A DNA stretch of 64,000 nt from NCBI RefSeq assembly GCF_900112135.1, contig NZ_FOLC01000001.1, forward strand, positions 62,001-126,000, written 5' to 3'. Numbering within the stretch: position 1 is the first letter of the stretch; every line of letters starts with the position of its first letter. Under the pieces are notes generated by a model that worked only from the letters and a program-made list of their open reading frames with translations, did no database searches and was not told the DNA's origin. The translations under genes were made by a program, and so were the position numbers. Positions 49,959-59,697 of the stretch are shown here, in pieces. The stretch is from Collimonas sp. OK412. GTDB lineage: Bacteria > Pseudomonadota > Gammaproteobacteria > Burkholderiales > Burkholderiaceae_D.

Positions 49959-51137
49959 ATGACTATTCGCAAGAACATTTCATCGACTCAAATCAGTCTC
50001 ACACAACGTGGCGTTGTCATCGCTTTGGCGCTCGCCGGTCTGGCAGGATGTTCGTCGATCAGTTCGGTGCTTGAGCCGGATCGCATCGATTACAAAAGCG
50101 CAGGCAAGGTAACCGCGCCGAAACTGGATATCCCGCCTGACCTGACCCAGCTGCAGCGCGAGAATCGTTATGCGATTCCTGAATCCAACGCAGGCACCGC
50201 CACCGCTTCCGGCTACAACCTGGAGCAGGGCGTGACGCGCCCCGCCGAAGCTGCCGCGGCAGTCGCGCCGAATGCCGCGCCGGACATGCACATCGAACGC
50301 GACGGTTCGCAGCGCTGGCTGGTGGTCAACGCCACTCCTGACAGCCTGTGGCCTAAGGTCAAGGATTTCTGGCAGGATTCGGGTTTCCTGATCAATGTCG
50401 AAAATCCGTCGACCGGCGTGATGGAAACCGACTGGGCGGAAAACCGCGCCAAGATCCCGCAGGATTTCGTGCGCAACACGCTGGGCAAGGTATTCGATTC
50501 GCTGTATTCGACCGGCGAACGCGACAAGTTCCGCACCCGCCTGGAACGCGGGCCTAACGGCACCACCGAAATCTACATCAGCCACCGCGGCGCGGAAGAA
50601 GTGCTGTCCGGCGCGCAAAAAGAATCGAGCATCTGGACCGCGCGCGCTCCCGATCCACAGCTGGAAGCAGAATTCCTGTCGCGCCTGATGGGCCGCCTGG
50701 GTAATGACGAAGTGAAAGCCAAGGCAGCAGTCGCCAATGCGCCATCGCTGCAAGCACGTTCCAAGCTGGTGAAGAATGCCGCCGGCGATTACGTGCAGGT
50801 TGATGAAGGTTTCGACCGCGCATGGCGCCGTGTCGGCCTGGCGCTGGACCGCGTCGGCTTCACCGTGGAAGACCGCGACCGCACGCAAGGCTTGTACTTT
50901 GTGCGTTACGTCGACCAGGACGCGGACGCCAAGGACAAGAAATCGGACAAGGGTTTCTTCGCCAAGCTGTTCAGCAGCTCGGATAGCGACAAGGCAAAGA
51001 ATGCCGCCAGCTACCGCATCCTGGTCAAAGGCTCTGACGCCGGCAGCCAGGTCGCCGTGCTGGACAAGGATGGCAAGCCTGAACTGTCGAAGACTTCCGG
51101 CAAGATCCTGGCTTTGCTCAACGAACAGCTGAAGTAA
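49959..51137 (+). CDS. bamC: Outer-membrane assembly lipoprotein BamC
   Basis: 392 residues. The signal peptide has the lipobox LAGC (Cys31), followed by the unstructured stretch typical of BamC (SSISSVLEPDRIDYKSAGKVTAPKLDIPPDLTQLQREN), which binds BamD. Two helix-grip domains follow (about 100-215 and 270-392). It is a component of the outer-membrane protein insertion machine. The usual dapA-bamC pairing is kept. Confidence 0.93.
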   Translation: MTIRKNISSTQISLTQRGVVIALALAGLAGCSSISSVLEPDRIDYKSAGKVTAPKLDIPPDLTQLQRENRYAIPESNAGTATASGYNLEQGVTRPAEAAAAVAPNAAPDMHIERDGSQRWLVVNATPDSLWPKVKDFWQDSGFLINVENPSTGVMETDWAENRAKIPQDFVRNTLGKVFDSLYSTGERDKFRTRLERGPNGTTEIYISHRGAEEVLSGAQKESSIWTARAPDPQLEAEFLSRLMGRLGNDEVKAKAAVANAPSLQARSKLVKNAAGDYVQVDEGFDRAWRRVGLALDRVGFTVEDRDRTQGLYFVRYVDQDADAKDKKSDKGFFAKLFSSSDSDKAKNAASYRILVKGSDAGSQVAVLDKDGKPELSKTSGKILALLNEQLK

Positions 51138-51193
51138 GCTGACTCGCAGTCGTAGCGCGCAATGCGGCTGTCTTCCTGTCACCAGAGCTACCC

Positions 51194-51970
51194 TTGAAAT
51201 TCGCAAGCCTGGGTAGCGGCAGCGAAGGCAACGCATTGCTGATTTCAGCAGCGTCAGGCAGCACCGCCACCAACGTGATGCTTGACTGCGGCTTCGGCAT
51301 TCGGGAAACCGAACGCCGCCTGGCCCGCCTGGGCCTGGATGGCGCCGCACTCTCTGCAATTATCGTCACCCACGAACACCAGGACCATATCGGCGGCGTT
51401 TTCAAATTCGCCCGCCGCCATCGCTTGCCTGTGTGGCTCACCTACGGTACTTATCAAGCCTTGCGCCAGGACAGCACGGACGGCGTCGCGGTCTGTTTCT
51501 GCCGTGACAGCGATCCCTTTGCCGTCGGTAATCTGCAGTTAATTCCATATACGGTCCCGCATGATGCACGCGAGCCGGTCCAGTACGTCGCCACCGACGG
51601 CGATCGCCGGCTGGGCGTGCTGACCGACGCCGGCAAGCTGACCGAGCATCTGGTGCAAGCCCTGGGCGGCAGCGATGCGCTGGTGCTGGAATGTAATCAT
51701 GATAGGAAGATGCTGAGCGATTCCGCTTATCCGCCATCGCTCAAGCGCCGCATCGGCGGCGAATACGGCCATTTGTCGAACGATGCGGCGCGCGAAATCC
51801 TGGCGGCGCTGGATCAGTCGCGCTTGCGCAAGGTGGTTGGCGCGCATTTGAGTGCGCGTAACAATTTGCCTGAGCTGGCGTATGCGGCGCTGTGCGGCGC
51901 CCGCTGCAGCGAATCGGTGGAAGTGACGATAGCGTGCCAGGAAGAAGGCTTCGGCTGGATAGAGATGTAG
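51194..51970 (+). CDS. MBL-fold metallo-hydrolase (YycJ/WalJ-like)
   Basis: 258 residues. MKFASLGSGSEGNALLISAASGSTATNVMLDCGFG and the metal-binding VTHEHQDHIGG (His60, His62, Asp64, His65) match the YycJ-type group. LVLECNHDRKML and VVGAHLSARNN complete the site. This group includes DNA 5'-3' exonuclease candidates related to RNase J-like enzymes. It starts with TTG, with AGAG-type SD before it; no ATG is nearby in frame. It closes the housekeeping string and is followed by a strong terminator. Confidence 0.88.
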   Translation: MKFASLGSGSEGNALLISAASGSTATNVMLDCGFGIRETERRLARLGLDGAALSAIIVTHEHQDHIGGVFKFARRHRLPVWLTYGTYQALRQDSTDGVAVCFCRDSDPFAVGNLQLIPYTVPHDAREPVQYVATDGDRRLGVLTDAGKLTEHLVQALGGSDALVLECNHDRKMLSDSAYPPSLKRRIGGEYGHLSNDAAREILAALDQSRLRKVVGAHLSARNNLPELAYAALCGARCSESVEVTIACQEEGFGWIEM

Positions 51971-52030
51971 TGCGCGGCATGGCGCGCGAGCGATGCGCCG
52001 GTTCGATATTTACCGGAAATTTTCAGCAAT

Positions 52031-52060
52031 AAAAAAGCCGACCCAGGGGTCGGCTTTTTT
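52031..52060. terminator. Bidirectional Rho-independent terminator
   Basis: AAAAAAGCCGACCC and GGGTCGGCTTTTTT form 14-bp perfect arms around a 2-nt loop, with A6 and T6 at the ends so it works for both strands. It separates the metallo-hydrolase gene from the convergent lipoprotein gene. Confidence 0.92.
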
Positions 52061-52074
52061 TAAGCAACCAATGA

Positions 52075-52389
52075 TTACTTGGAAGCAGCAGGTGCGGCAG
52101 CAGCTTTAGCAGCGTCAGCAGCAGCGTCAACAGCTGTGTGAGCAGCATCAGCAGCAGCGGAACCAGCGGCAGCAGCAGCGGAACCAGCAGCAGTTGCAGC
52201 GTCAGCAGCAGCCGAACCAGCGGCAGTTGCAGCAGCAGCAGCGTCGGATGCAGCGGATGCAGCAGCGTCAGCAGCAGGAGCAGCGACGGATGCAGCAGGA
52301 GCAGCGTCAGCAGCAGGAGCTTCGTCTTTTTTGCCGCAAGCAGCCAGAGTCAGAGCCAACAGGGATGCGATCAACAGTGTTTTTTTCAT
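52075..52389 (-). CDS. Alanine-rich small lipoprotein, low-complexity
   Basis: 104 residues. The signal peptide MKKTLLIASLLALTLAAC has a lipobox with Cys18, then GKKDEAP and a long tract of Ala with regularly spaced Asp, Ser, Thr and Gly (AADAAPAAS..., TAAGSAAADAATAAGSAAAAAGSAAADAAHTAVDAAADAA). AAGGAACATTC precedes the ATG. The tract is likely helical and resembles Ala-rich lipoproteins that stick to peptidoglycan or neighbours. No family is recognised. Compositional bias means length variation between strains is expected. Confidence 0.75.
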   Translation of the reverse strand: MKKTLLIASLLALTLAACGKKDEAPAADAAPAASVAAPAADAAASAASDAAAAATAAGSAAADAATAAGSAAAAAGSAAADAAHTAVDAAADAAKAAAAPAASK

Positions 52390-52993
52390 GAATGTTCCTT
52401 CAGTAGTAATCAAAAATTTTGCGATGAATAATTACCGGTAATTATCGCTCTACAGGATGTTTTCGCAGTGCTTTGCCGGGACTGCGCATCGCGATGCAAC
52501 AAAAACTTTCCAGCTCAGAATTATAGCTGGAATTTGTTAAATATGACATTAACGGTTTGCTATTTGGTAAGAATTTGTATCAATGCAACAGCGCTGTCGC
52601 GTGTCCAGGTAAACGTTGCCAGCTAGTCGGTGACAGGTATCTGCTGTACTTATTCAATTTGTCGCTGAATGCGCATTTGCCGTCGCTGCATGACTAGTCG
52701 CGGCAAATGTGAATGGATATCCGCTTTTGGCAGCTTATTTGTTAAATAGTGTGAATTGCAGATAATGTTTATGGCGACCGGATTAAATATTAACTCCGGT
52801 ATTTGTTTTATTATTAATGGCATTAAAACAAAGTTATATTTATTCTATAACTAAGTTTCAGATGTGGTTTCTCGCAGTTTCTCGCAGTTCCTTATTCGCG
52901 GCTGCTTATTTAAAGCAGCCGCGATAACATTCCGCTGCACCGCCATGGCGGGAAAGGCATCCGGCGCGGCCGGCCTGAAGCGCGTCCCCGCAA
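52390..52993. other. 604-bp intergenic region, AT-rich
   Basis: The stretch between the lipoprotein gene (leftward) and the convergent-side end of the JmjC gene is clearly richer in A and T than its neighbours (about 52500-52870). It holds a duplicated GTTTCTCGCA (52867-52886) and a perfect stem-loop at 52896-52924. No ORF with a ribosome-binding site was found. It could hold a small RNA or the lipoprotein promoter; I see nothing decisive. Confidence 0.45.
52896..52924. terminator. Perfect 11-bp stem-loop
   Basis: TCGCGGCTGCT and AGCAGCCGCGA enclose a 7-nt AT-rich loop. It lies 70 bp past the stop of the JmjC oxygenase gene (minus strand). No U tract follows on either side, so terminator function is uncertain. 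Confidence 0.4.
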
Positions 52994-54115
52994 TCAGCCG
53001 AGGGTAATCCAGCCATCTTCGTACCAGGTGTAGAGCGCCTCCAGCACATCAGTGGAAACCTTGGCGGCGGCTTCGCTATCGAGCCGGCGCTGGTCTGCCA
53101 GCAGCGTCAGCGATGTTTTGTCGGCACGGCCCGCAGCGAATGATTCGCCGTTGATGAATACATGCTTGCCGCGATACAGCATCTGGGTCTTGCGCGACAG
53201 CGCGACGCCACGCTTGTTCAACGCAGCGGTAAAGCGCGCCAGGGTCAGCGGCCGCGCCGGCGATTCGAAAAACACATTGGCCTTGGGTTCGGACAAATAC
53301 TCGCCGACGAAAATTGCAATGTCATCTTCGGTGAAGCGCACCTTGTTGAGTTCGTCCGAGATTTGCGCCAGCATGGCGCTGCCGATTTCCGCCGGATGCT
53401 TGCTGGCCTGCAGGTCCGGGTCGGCATAGCGTCCCGGCAGGTCGATCGAGTCCGCCATGAACTGCAGGAAGGCTTCGCCCAGTTCCTGGAACGGCGGGGC
53501 GCGGAAACCGATCGAATACGTCATGCACTCGCCGATCGCGGTGCCGTCGTGGGCGTATTGCGGCGGCAGGTACAGCATGTCGCCCGGTTCCAGGATGAAT
53601 TCCTGCTCGGGCGTGAAGTTCTTGAGTATCTTCAGCGCACTGCCTTCCACCAGGGTCAGGTCCTGGGTGGCGCCGATTTTCCAGCGCCGCTGGCCGTGGG
53701 CCTGCAACAAAAACACATCGTAGGAGTCAAAGTGCGGACCGACGCCGCCATTGTCGGTCGCATAGCTGATCATCAGGTCGTCCAGCCGCGCATCGGGAAT
53801 GAAGCGGAACTGGCGCAGCAGGGTGTCGGCGCCGTCGTCGTGCAGGTTGACGCCTTGCACCAGCAGGGTCCAGTCCTTCTGCGCCGTGTCCGGCAGCTCC
53901 AGGGCCGGGCCGTTGCTGACTTGCCATTGCTGCTTGAAGTGGGTCACCAGGCGTGATTCGACGTCGTCCCGCTGCGCCAGTTCAAACAAGGCGTCGGGCG
54001 TCAGCAAGGGGATGAAACCAGGCAAGGCCTGGCGGATCAGCAGGGGTTTCTTGTGCCAGTAATCGCGTAAAAATTGCGCGGGCGACAGGCCGCCCAGGAG
54101 TGTTGAATTTTTCAT
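52994..54115 (-). CDS. JmjC/cupin-domain ribosomal-protein-type oxygenase (RoxA/YcfD-like)
   Basis: 373 residues. The 2OG-Fe(II) site is His128-x-Asp130 (GVGPHFDSYDVFLLQ) with His189 (LYLPPQYAHDGTA). Length and the opening FLRDYWHKKPLLIRQALPG match YcfD (RoxA), which hydroxylates an Arg of ribosomal protein L16, or relatives. Its gene is the last on this strand before slyD (divergent). The ATG at 54115 begins the family; no strong SD. Confidence 0.88.
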   Translation of the reverse strand: MKNSTLLGGLSPAQFLRDYWHKKPLLIRQALPGFIPLLTPDALFELAQRDDVESRLVTHFKQQWQVSNGPALELPDTAQKDWTLLVQGVNLHDDGADTLLRQFRFIPDARLDDLMISYATDNGGVGPHFDSYDVFLLQAHGQRRWKIGATQDLTLVEGSALKILKNFTPEQEFILEPGDMLYLPPQYAHDGTAIGECMTYSIGFRAPPFQELGEAFLQFMADSIDLPGRYADPDLQASKHPAEIGSAMLAQISDELNKVRFTEDDIAIFVGEYLSEPKANVFFESPARPLTLARFTAALNKRGVALSRKTQMLYRGKHVFINGESFAAGRADKTSLTLLADQRRLDSEAAAKVSTDVLEALYTWYEDGWITLG

Positions 54116-54246
54116 GCGGTCATTATATCGGGTTGGATGCCGTAAAATCAGGTCGGGGATCGGGATTCGACGTGCGTTCAAGCCGCCTGGACGGAACCAT
54201 CGCGTAATTTTTTGCTATCCCGGCGAGGCAGGGCCGTTCCGGCGGG

Positions 54247-54252
54247 TATAAT
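54247..54252 (+). promoter_or_regulatory. Possible -10 element (TATAAT) for slyD
   Basis: A perfect TATAAT lies 31-36 bp before the SlyD-like ATG. No clear -35 is seen 16-18 bp upstream. Confidence 0.35.
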
Positions 54253-54282
54253 CCGAACGCATGTTAAATGAAAGGAATGATC

Positions 54283-54825
54283 ATGAAGATTGCCAAAAAT
54301 ACGGTAGTGACTGTACGCTACAAATTGTCAGATGCCCAAGGCAATCTGATCGAAGAAAGCAGCGAACCGATGGTGTACTTGCACGGCGGTTACGAAAACA
54401 CGCTGCCGAAAATCGAAGAAGCACTGGATGGCAAGGAAGTCGGCTATCAAACCGAGCTGCAGGTTGAGCCGGACGATGCGTTCGGCGAATACGATTCGAA
54501 CCTGGTCAAGATAGAGCCGCGCAACCGCCTGCCGACGCCGCTGGAAGTCGGCATGCAGTTTGAGGGCACGCCGGACAACGAGGATGAAGAAGAGCAGGCA
54601 TTGATTTTCACGGTGACCGACATTGCCGACGACAAGGTGGTGCTCGACGGTAATCATCCGCTGGCCGGGATTGCCCTGCGTTTCGACCTGAGCGTGACCG
54701 AAGTCCGCGCCGCCTCGGAAGAAGAAATCGCCCATCAGCATGTGCACGGCGCTCACGGCCATGACCATGACGATCATGACGACGATGGCGCAGACGATCA
54801 TTTCCGCAGCCATCCTATCCACTAA
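54283..54825 (+). CDS. slyD: FKBP-type peptidyl-prolyl isomerase, SlyD-like
   Basis: 180 residues. The FKBP part has YLHGGYENTLPKIEEALDGKEVGY and QVEPDDAFGEYDSNLVKIEPR; the insert-in-flap domain follows to about residue 130. The tail is rich in His and Asp (HQHVHGAHGHDHDDHDDDGADDH) but has no Cys, so metal binding would be by His only, unlike E. coli SlyD. Function would be proline isomerisation and metal delivery, for example to hydrogenase. AAAGGAATGATC precedes the ATG; an in-frame ATG 15 bp earlier (54268) is less likely. Confidence 0.93.
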   Translation: MKIAKNTVVTVRYKLSDAQGNLIEESSEPMVYLHGGYENTLPKIEEALDGKEVGYQTELQVEPDDAFGEYDSNLVKIEPRNRLPTPLEVGMQFEGTPDNEDEEEQALIFTVTDIADDKVVLDGNHPLAGIALRFDLSVTEVRAASEEEIAHQHVHGAHGHDHDDHDDDGADDHFRSHPIH

Positions 54826-54870
54826 AGCATCGGTGATTCGTGTCGTCGCAGCCGCGACGGCGCATCAGGA

Positions 54871-54905
54871 AAAAAGCCGCAGACATGTTCTGCGGCTTTT
54901 TTTTG
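54871..54905 (+). terminator. Rho-independent terminator after slyD
   Basis: Stem AAAAAGCCGCAGA/TCTGCGGCTTTTT with a 5-nt loop and T8. It lies 46 bp after the slyD stop and, by its A5 lead, can serve the opposite strand as well. Confidence 0.9.
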
Positions 54906-54931
54906 TTTCCAGGCGCTTGCCCGCGCTACGG

Positions 54932-55903
54932 TTAACGGCGCGACAGCACAGGCTGGTCCGCCGGCTTGCCGAGTTCGAACAGTTTCGGGTTGGCCGGGTC
55001 GACCATCACTTTCAGCCAGCCGGCGGGAATTTCCAGGTCGCCCAGGTTGCGTTGCCAGACGATGTTCGCCGGATTCTGCGAACTGGTTCCATGCGGCCCG
55101 TGGATCACCAGCACCTTGCCCTCGAAATGCGCGGCGTGCGAGCTGATGCGCTGGCGGATTTCGGCAAAGCCGTCGCGCTTGACGTTGAAGTCGAACACGC
55201 GATGGCGCTGGGCGGCCAGCGGATCGCCGTCGCAAAACAGGACCACCGCATCCGATTTCTTTTGCGAGGCATTCAGGAAAACGCGCTGCAGCCACTCCCG
55301 GTTGGCGATCTGCCTGTCCTCGAATTCGCTGTTGCGGCCGCCTTCCGCCAGGTAGTGGTTGTTGGCGGCGGGCAGGTTGATGGTGGCGAACACCACGTTG
55401 CCGATTTCCCAGCGCGCGTTCTCCACATAGCTGCGGAATTTCGGCGAAGTAGATTGCCGGATCAACGGGATCTTGCTGTCGCCAAAAGAAAATTCATCGG
55501 AAAAAAACAGGTCGCGGATCCGGCCCAGGCGCTCTATCGCAGCCGAGCGGTCGGCTGCGGTCCTGCATGTCACCCAGTCGCTGGCAGACAGCGACACGAT
55601 CAAGCCGTTTTTTGCGCTGTTCAGCAAAGCCTTGCGCTGGCCATACAGCTTGTCGGTGCACGGTTCGCTGCTGGCCTTGATGCCGTTGGCCACCACAAAC
55701 GCCAGGTTGTCGGCGTCGGTTTCGCTGATGGCGCTGCGCAGCGCCGTTTCATCCGCGCTGCTGCGAAACACATGCGCGATCACGCCGAAACTGAAGCTGG
55801 TGGTTTCCGCCAGCGCAGCGCTGCAGCTGGCCGTCAGCGCCAGCAGCAGCGCCAGCCGAAGCGGCAACCTGCGGCGTGTGTGCGGGCGGCCGGCGGCGCT
55901 CAT
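54932..55903 (-). CDS. Secreted protein of unknown function, coupled to mutS (metallophosphoesterase-like?)
   Basis: 323 residues with a signal peptide (about 1-32, ending AALA). The start ATG shares one base with the mutS stop (TGATG), so its translation is coupled to mutS. The sequence has a calcineurin-like phosphoesterase feel (RQIANREWLQRVFLNASQKKSDAVVLFCDGDPL, GKVLVIHGPHG) but lacks the usual GDxHG and GNHD metal motifs, so it would be a degenerate or different enzyme. A similar protein family is not known to me by name. Two Cys could form a disulfide. Confidence 0.7.
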   Translation of the reverse strand: MSAAGRPHTRRRLPLRLALLLALTASCSAALAETTSFSFGVIAHVFRSSADETALRSAISETDADNLAFVVANGIKASSEPCTDKLYGQRKALLNSAKNGLIVSLSASDWVTCRTAADRSAAIERLGRIRDLFFSDEFSFGDSKIPLIRQSTSPKFRSYVENARWEIGNVVFATINLPAANNHYLAEGGRNSEFEDRQIANREWLQRVFLNASQKKSDAVVLFCDGDPLAAQRHRVFDFNVKRDGFAEIRQRISSHAAHFEGKVLVIHGPHGTSSQNPANIVWQRNLGDLEIPAGWLKVMVDPANPKLFELGKPADQPVLSRR

Positions 55904-58545
55904 CAGTTTTTCTGCCCAGCGACGAGATGCTTCAACCGGTACAGCTGTTCCAGCGCTTCGCGCGGGGTCAGGGCGTCGGGGTCGATGCTGTCCAGGGCGA
56001 TCATCAGTTCGCTGTCCAGCGCTGCGTCGTCCCCGGCTTCATCAGCGTCCATGCTGGCGGCTTGCGCAAACAGGTCGAACTGCGGCGTCGACTGCACCGA
56101 TTGCGATTCCAGCAAAGCCAGGTGCTTGCGGGCGGCGCGGATCACCGGCGCCGGCACGCCTGCCAGCTGCGCTACCTGCAGGCCGTAGCTCTGGGATGCC
56201 GGCCCAGCCTGTACCGCATGCAGGAACACGATGCTGTCCTTGTGCTCCACCGCCGACAAATGCACATTGGCCGCCGACGGATGCAGGTCCGGCAGCTGGG
56301 TCAGTTCGAAATAGTGGGTGGCGAACAAGGTGAAGCTGCGGGTGGCTTCGATCAGGTGGCGCGCGATCGCCCATGCCAGCGCCAGGCCGTCGAAGGTCGA
56401 GGTGCCGCGGCCCACTTCATCCATCAGCACCAGCGAGTTTTCGCTGGCGCCGTTGAGGATGGCTGCCGATTCAGTCATTTCCACCATGAAGGTGGAGCGG
56501 CCGCCGGCCAGGTCGTCGGCGGCGCCGATGCGGGTGAAGATGCGGTCGATCGGGCCCAGCACGGCGCTGTCGGCCGGCACGTAGCTGCCGACATAGGCGA
56601 GCAGGGTGATCAGCGCCACCTGGCGCATGAAGGTCGATTTACCGCCCATGTTGGGGCCGGTGATCAGCAGCAGCTTGCGTTCGGTCGACAGCTGGCAGTC
56701 GTTGGCAATGAAGCGTTCAATCTGCTTTTCGACCACAGGATGGCGTCCTTGCACGATCTGGATCGCCGGTTCGGCCACCAGCCGCGGCACGCACCAGCCG
56801 TTGCGCGCGGCGTGGTCGGCCAGGGCCACCAGGGTATCGAGCTGGGCCAGGGCATGGGCGATGCTTTGCAAGGTGCCGATATGCGGCGCCAGGTCTTGCA
56901 GGATCTGTTCGTATAGCGCCTTTTCGCGGATCAGCGCGCGTTCCTGTGCCGACAGAGCCTTGTCTTCAAAGGCTTTCAGTTCCGGCGTGATGTAGCGCTC
57001 GGCATTCTTCAGGGTCTGGCGCCGGCGGTAGTCGTCCGGCACCTTGGTGGTCTGGCCGTGGGTGACCTCGATGTAAAACCCGTGCACCTTGTTGTATTCG
57101 ACGCGCAGGTTAGCGATGCCGGTGCGCGCCCGTTCGCGCGTTTCCAGGTCGACCAGGTACTGGCCTGCGTTTTCCGACAGTCCGCGCAGCTCGTCCAGTT
57201 CGGCGTCGAAGCCGGCGGCGATGACGCCGCCGTCGCGCACCATGGTCGATGGTTCGGCCGCGATCGCGGTCTGCAGCAGCTGCAGGCAGTCGACCGGGGT
57301 TTCCAGCGCGATTTGCAGTTCCTGCAGCAGCGGCACCTGATTTTCGCTGCCGCACATGGCGATGTCGGCGCGCAGCGCGTCGAGTTGCAGCAAGCCGTCG
57401 CGCAAGCCGGCCAGGTCGCGCGGCCGCGCCGACAGCAGGGCGATGCGGGCGGTGATGCGTTCGATGTCCGGCACCGCGCTCAGCGTGCTCGAAATGGCGC
57501 TGCCGGCATCGGCGGCAATCAGGGCGCCGATCGCCGCGTGGCGGCCACGGGCCACAGCCTGGTCGCGCTTGGCATGGTGCAACCAGTGGCGCAGCAGGCG
57601 CGAACCCATCGCCGTGCGGCAGTGGTCCAGCAGCGAAAACAGGGTGGGCGCGCCGGAGGAGGCATCCTGGCCGCGTATGGTTTCGGTCAGTTCCAGGTTG
57701 CGCCGGGTGGCGGCGTCAAGGCCGATGAATTCGTTTTCGGTTTCAACCGTGAGCGTGCGTACATGCTGCAAGCCCTTGCCCTGGGTCGACTGCGCATAAC
57801 GCAGCAGGGCGCCGGCAGCGCCGATGGCAGCGCTCAAGCCTTCTGCGCCGAAGCCGCCCAGGCTGCTGACGGCGAGCTGGTCGAGCAGGGATTTCTGGCC
57901 GTTGGCGATATCGAAATGCCATTCCGGCACGGTGGTGGCTTTGTCGACCACTGCGCCGCCCAACATGGTTTCCACCATGTCGGCAGCCAGGATCTCGGCC
58001 GGTGCGATGCGCTCCAGTTCCTGCTTCAGCAGGGTATCCAGCGTCGCCGGTTCGCACGCGAATTCCATCATCTTCAGCGCGCCGCTGGCCATCGACAGCC
58101 AGGCCAGGCCGACCTTGACCGCCTTGCGCTGCTGGGTGACATACAGCGCCAGCAAAGGCTGGTCCGATTTTTCCGGCAGCAGGTTGGAGTCGGTCAGGGT
58201 GCCGGGGGTGATCACGCGCAGCACTTTGCGGTCGACCGGACCTTTGCTGGTGGCGGGGTCGCCGATCTGTTCGCACAGCGCCACCGATTCGCCCAGCTTG
58301 ATCAGCTTGGCCAGGTACTGGTCGGCGGAGTGGAACGGTACGCCGCACATCTTGATCGGCGCGTTGTTGTAGGTGCCGCGGGCTGTCAGCGTGATACCTA
58401 GCAGGCGCGCCGCTTTTTCCGCATCGTCGAAAAACAGTTCGTAAAAATCCCCCATCCGGTAAAACACGAGCGTGTCCGGATAGTCGGCCTTGATGCCGAG
58501 GTACTGCTGCATGCCGGGTGAAACTTTTTGTGCCGCTGCCGTCAT
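55903..58545 (-). CDS. mutS: DNA mismatch repair protein MutS
   Basis: 880 residues, near the usual length. The mismatch-recognition [11 protein letters not shown] (Phe-x-Glu) lies near residue 34. Walker [12 protein letters not shown], the signature [21 protein letters not shown] and FATHYFELT follow in the C-terminal ATPase. MutS recognises base mismatches. No SD is obvious before the ATG. It is the first of a two-gene unit with the secreted protein. Confidence 0.97.
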   Translation of the reverse strand: MTAAAQKVSPGMQQYLGIKADYPDTLVFYRMGDFYELFFDDAEKAARLLGITLTARGTYNNAPIKMCGVPFHSADQYLAKLIKLGESVALCEQIGDPATSKGPVDRKVLRVITPGTLTDSNLLPEKSDQPLLALYVTQQRKAVKVGLAWLSMASGALKMMEFACEPATLDTLLKQELERIAPAEILAADMVETMLGGAVVDKATTVPEWHFDIANGQKSLLDQLAVSSLGGFGAEGLSAAIGAAGALLRYAQSTQGKGLQHVRTLTVETENEFIGLDAATRRNLELTETIRGQDASSGAPTLFSLLDHCRTAMGSRLLRHWLHHAKRDQAVARGRHAAIGALIAADAGSAISSTLSAVPDIERITARIALLSARPRDLAGLRDGLLQLDALRADIAMCGSENQVPLLQELQIALETPVDCLQLLQTAIAAEPSTMVRDGGVIAAGFDAELDELRGLSENAGQYLVDLETRERARTGIANLRVEYNKVHGFYIEVTHGQTTKVPDDYRRRQTLKNAERYITPELKAFEDKALSAQERALIREKALYEQILQDLAPHIGTLQSIAHALAQLDTLVALADHAARNGWCVPRLVAEPAIQIVQGRHPVVEKQIERFIANDCQLSTERKLLLITGPNMGGKSTFMRQVALITLLAYVGSYVPADSAVLGPIDRIFTRIGAADDLAGGRSTFMVEMTESAAILNGASENSLVLMDEVGRGTSTFDGLALAWAIARHLIEATRSFTLFATHYFELTQLPDLHPSAANVHLSAVEHKDSIVFLHAVQAGPASQSYGLQVAQLAGVPAPVIRAARKHLALLESQSVQSTPQFDLFAQAASMDADEAGDDAALDSELMIALDSIDPDALTPREALEQLYRLKHLVAGQKN

Positions 58546-58717
58546 CGGGCGGCCCGTTGCTGGAAATTTGATTGCATTAAATGGGTTCTTTCTCAGGCGC
58601 TGGAGCGCGCCTGATTGCTAATATTCGGGAATAGGCGATATTGTAAGCCGAACAAGGCCGAGCCGCCATTTCTTTGCAGCCGGCGATGCCTGTTGCACAA
58701 GCATCGCCAGGCCCTTT

Positions 58718-59596
58718 TTATCGCGGCGGCGCGCTGTCCTGGTAAAACATTTCGCGCATCAGGAACTGCTGCAGTTCGGCGGTATCTTTCAGCCTGGCGC
58801 TAAGCGTGATGACGCGCCCCAGCCGTTGCGAACGCCACGGAATATCGGTGCTGGTCTTCTTGCGGATCATCTCGATCATTTTATTGACGATCGCCATTTC
58901 GATGCTCTCGTCGCTGCCGCGCTCGACCGGGATATTCTGCTGCGCGCTCCGGCTGACATTCGCGTTCCAGCCGCGGAAAATCAGGCTGGCCCGGAACGGG
59001 GTCTTGTCGCGCACTTCGAAAATACCGCCCGACTTGTCCTTGTCCATGCCCATCCAGCCCCGTTGCGCCTGGATGTTGGCGCGCGCGATATCGTTCGGCG
59101 ATTGCGGCGCGTCTTCCGCGGTCTCGCCGGCCTCGGCGCGTTCCTGGGCCAGGGCCGCTTCGCGCCGCTGGCGCGCGGCCTGGATGTGCGTAGAAAAATC
59201 TTCCTCCACCGATTGCTGGTACTTGGGCGCATCGGGCGGCGGCGGTATGGCCGGTTCCGGCGCAGTTGCGACAACCGGCTTGCGCACCTGTTCCTGTTTG
59301 GGCGCGCTCTTGCGCGGCTTGGGTGCGGATTTCGGCTTGGCCGGAGTGGCCTGCGTTTTCGGCGGCGGCACGCTGCTGGGCGCCGCCGCCTCGCTGATCA
59401 GCAGCAATCCCATGTTGCCGGGCGACGGCGACGCCACCGGCATCTCGACCGCCAGCTTGGTCAGCAAAAACCAGATGCCGAGAATGTGGACCAGGACCGA
59501 AACCAGCACGCCGACGATCTTGGAAATGCGCCATTGGCCGGCTCGCTGCTGGTCTGCCTGCGACAGTTCGCCTGGATTCACACTCCCTTCCTTCAT
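58718..59596 (-). CDS. TonB-like proline-rich membrane protein of unknown function
   Basis: 292 residues. One membrane helix near residues 24-47 (ISKIVGVLVSVLVHILGIWFLLT) is followed by a Pro/Lys/Ala linker (about 75-130) and a C-terminal domain from about 140 to the end. The layout is that of TonB/TolA proteins, but the C-terminal domain does not show the usual TonB motif. An in-frame GTG at 59581 with AAGGGAG nearby is an alternative start. It stands alone between mutS and the flavoprotein gene, without exbB or exbD. Function unknown. Confidence 0.65.
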   Translation of the reverse strand: MKEGSVNPGELSQADQQRAGQWRISKIVGVLVSVLVHILGIWFLLTKLAVEMPVASPSPGNMGLLLISEAAAPSSVPPPKTQATPAKPKSAPKPRKSAPKQEQVRKPVVATAPEPAIPPPPDAPKYQQSVEEDFSTHIQAARQRREAALAQERAEAGETAEDAPQSPNDIARANIQAQRGWMGMDKDKSGGIFEVRDKTPFRASLIFRGWNANVSRSAQQNIPVERGSDESIEMAIVNKMIEMIRKKTSTDIPWRSQRLGRVITLSARLKDTAELQQFLMREMFYQDSAPPR

Positions 59597-59697
59597 CGGT
59601 TCAGCCTTGTGTCGTCAACGTGATTGCAAATTGAATGGCGGCTCCTCGGGAAGCTGCGCCATTCGCCGGCAGGAGCCCGGAGCCAAAGGTCGTCATG

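Noticed and set aside
52138-52431. Ser-rich plus-strand frame
   Set aside because: It is the antisense reading of the Ala-rich lipoprotein tract; the lipobox and SD support the minus strand.
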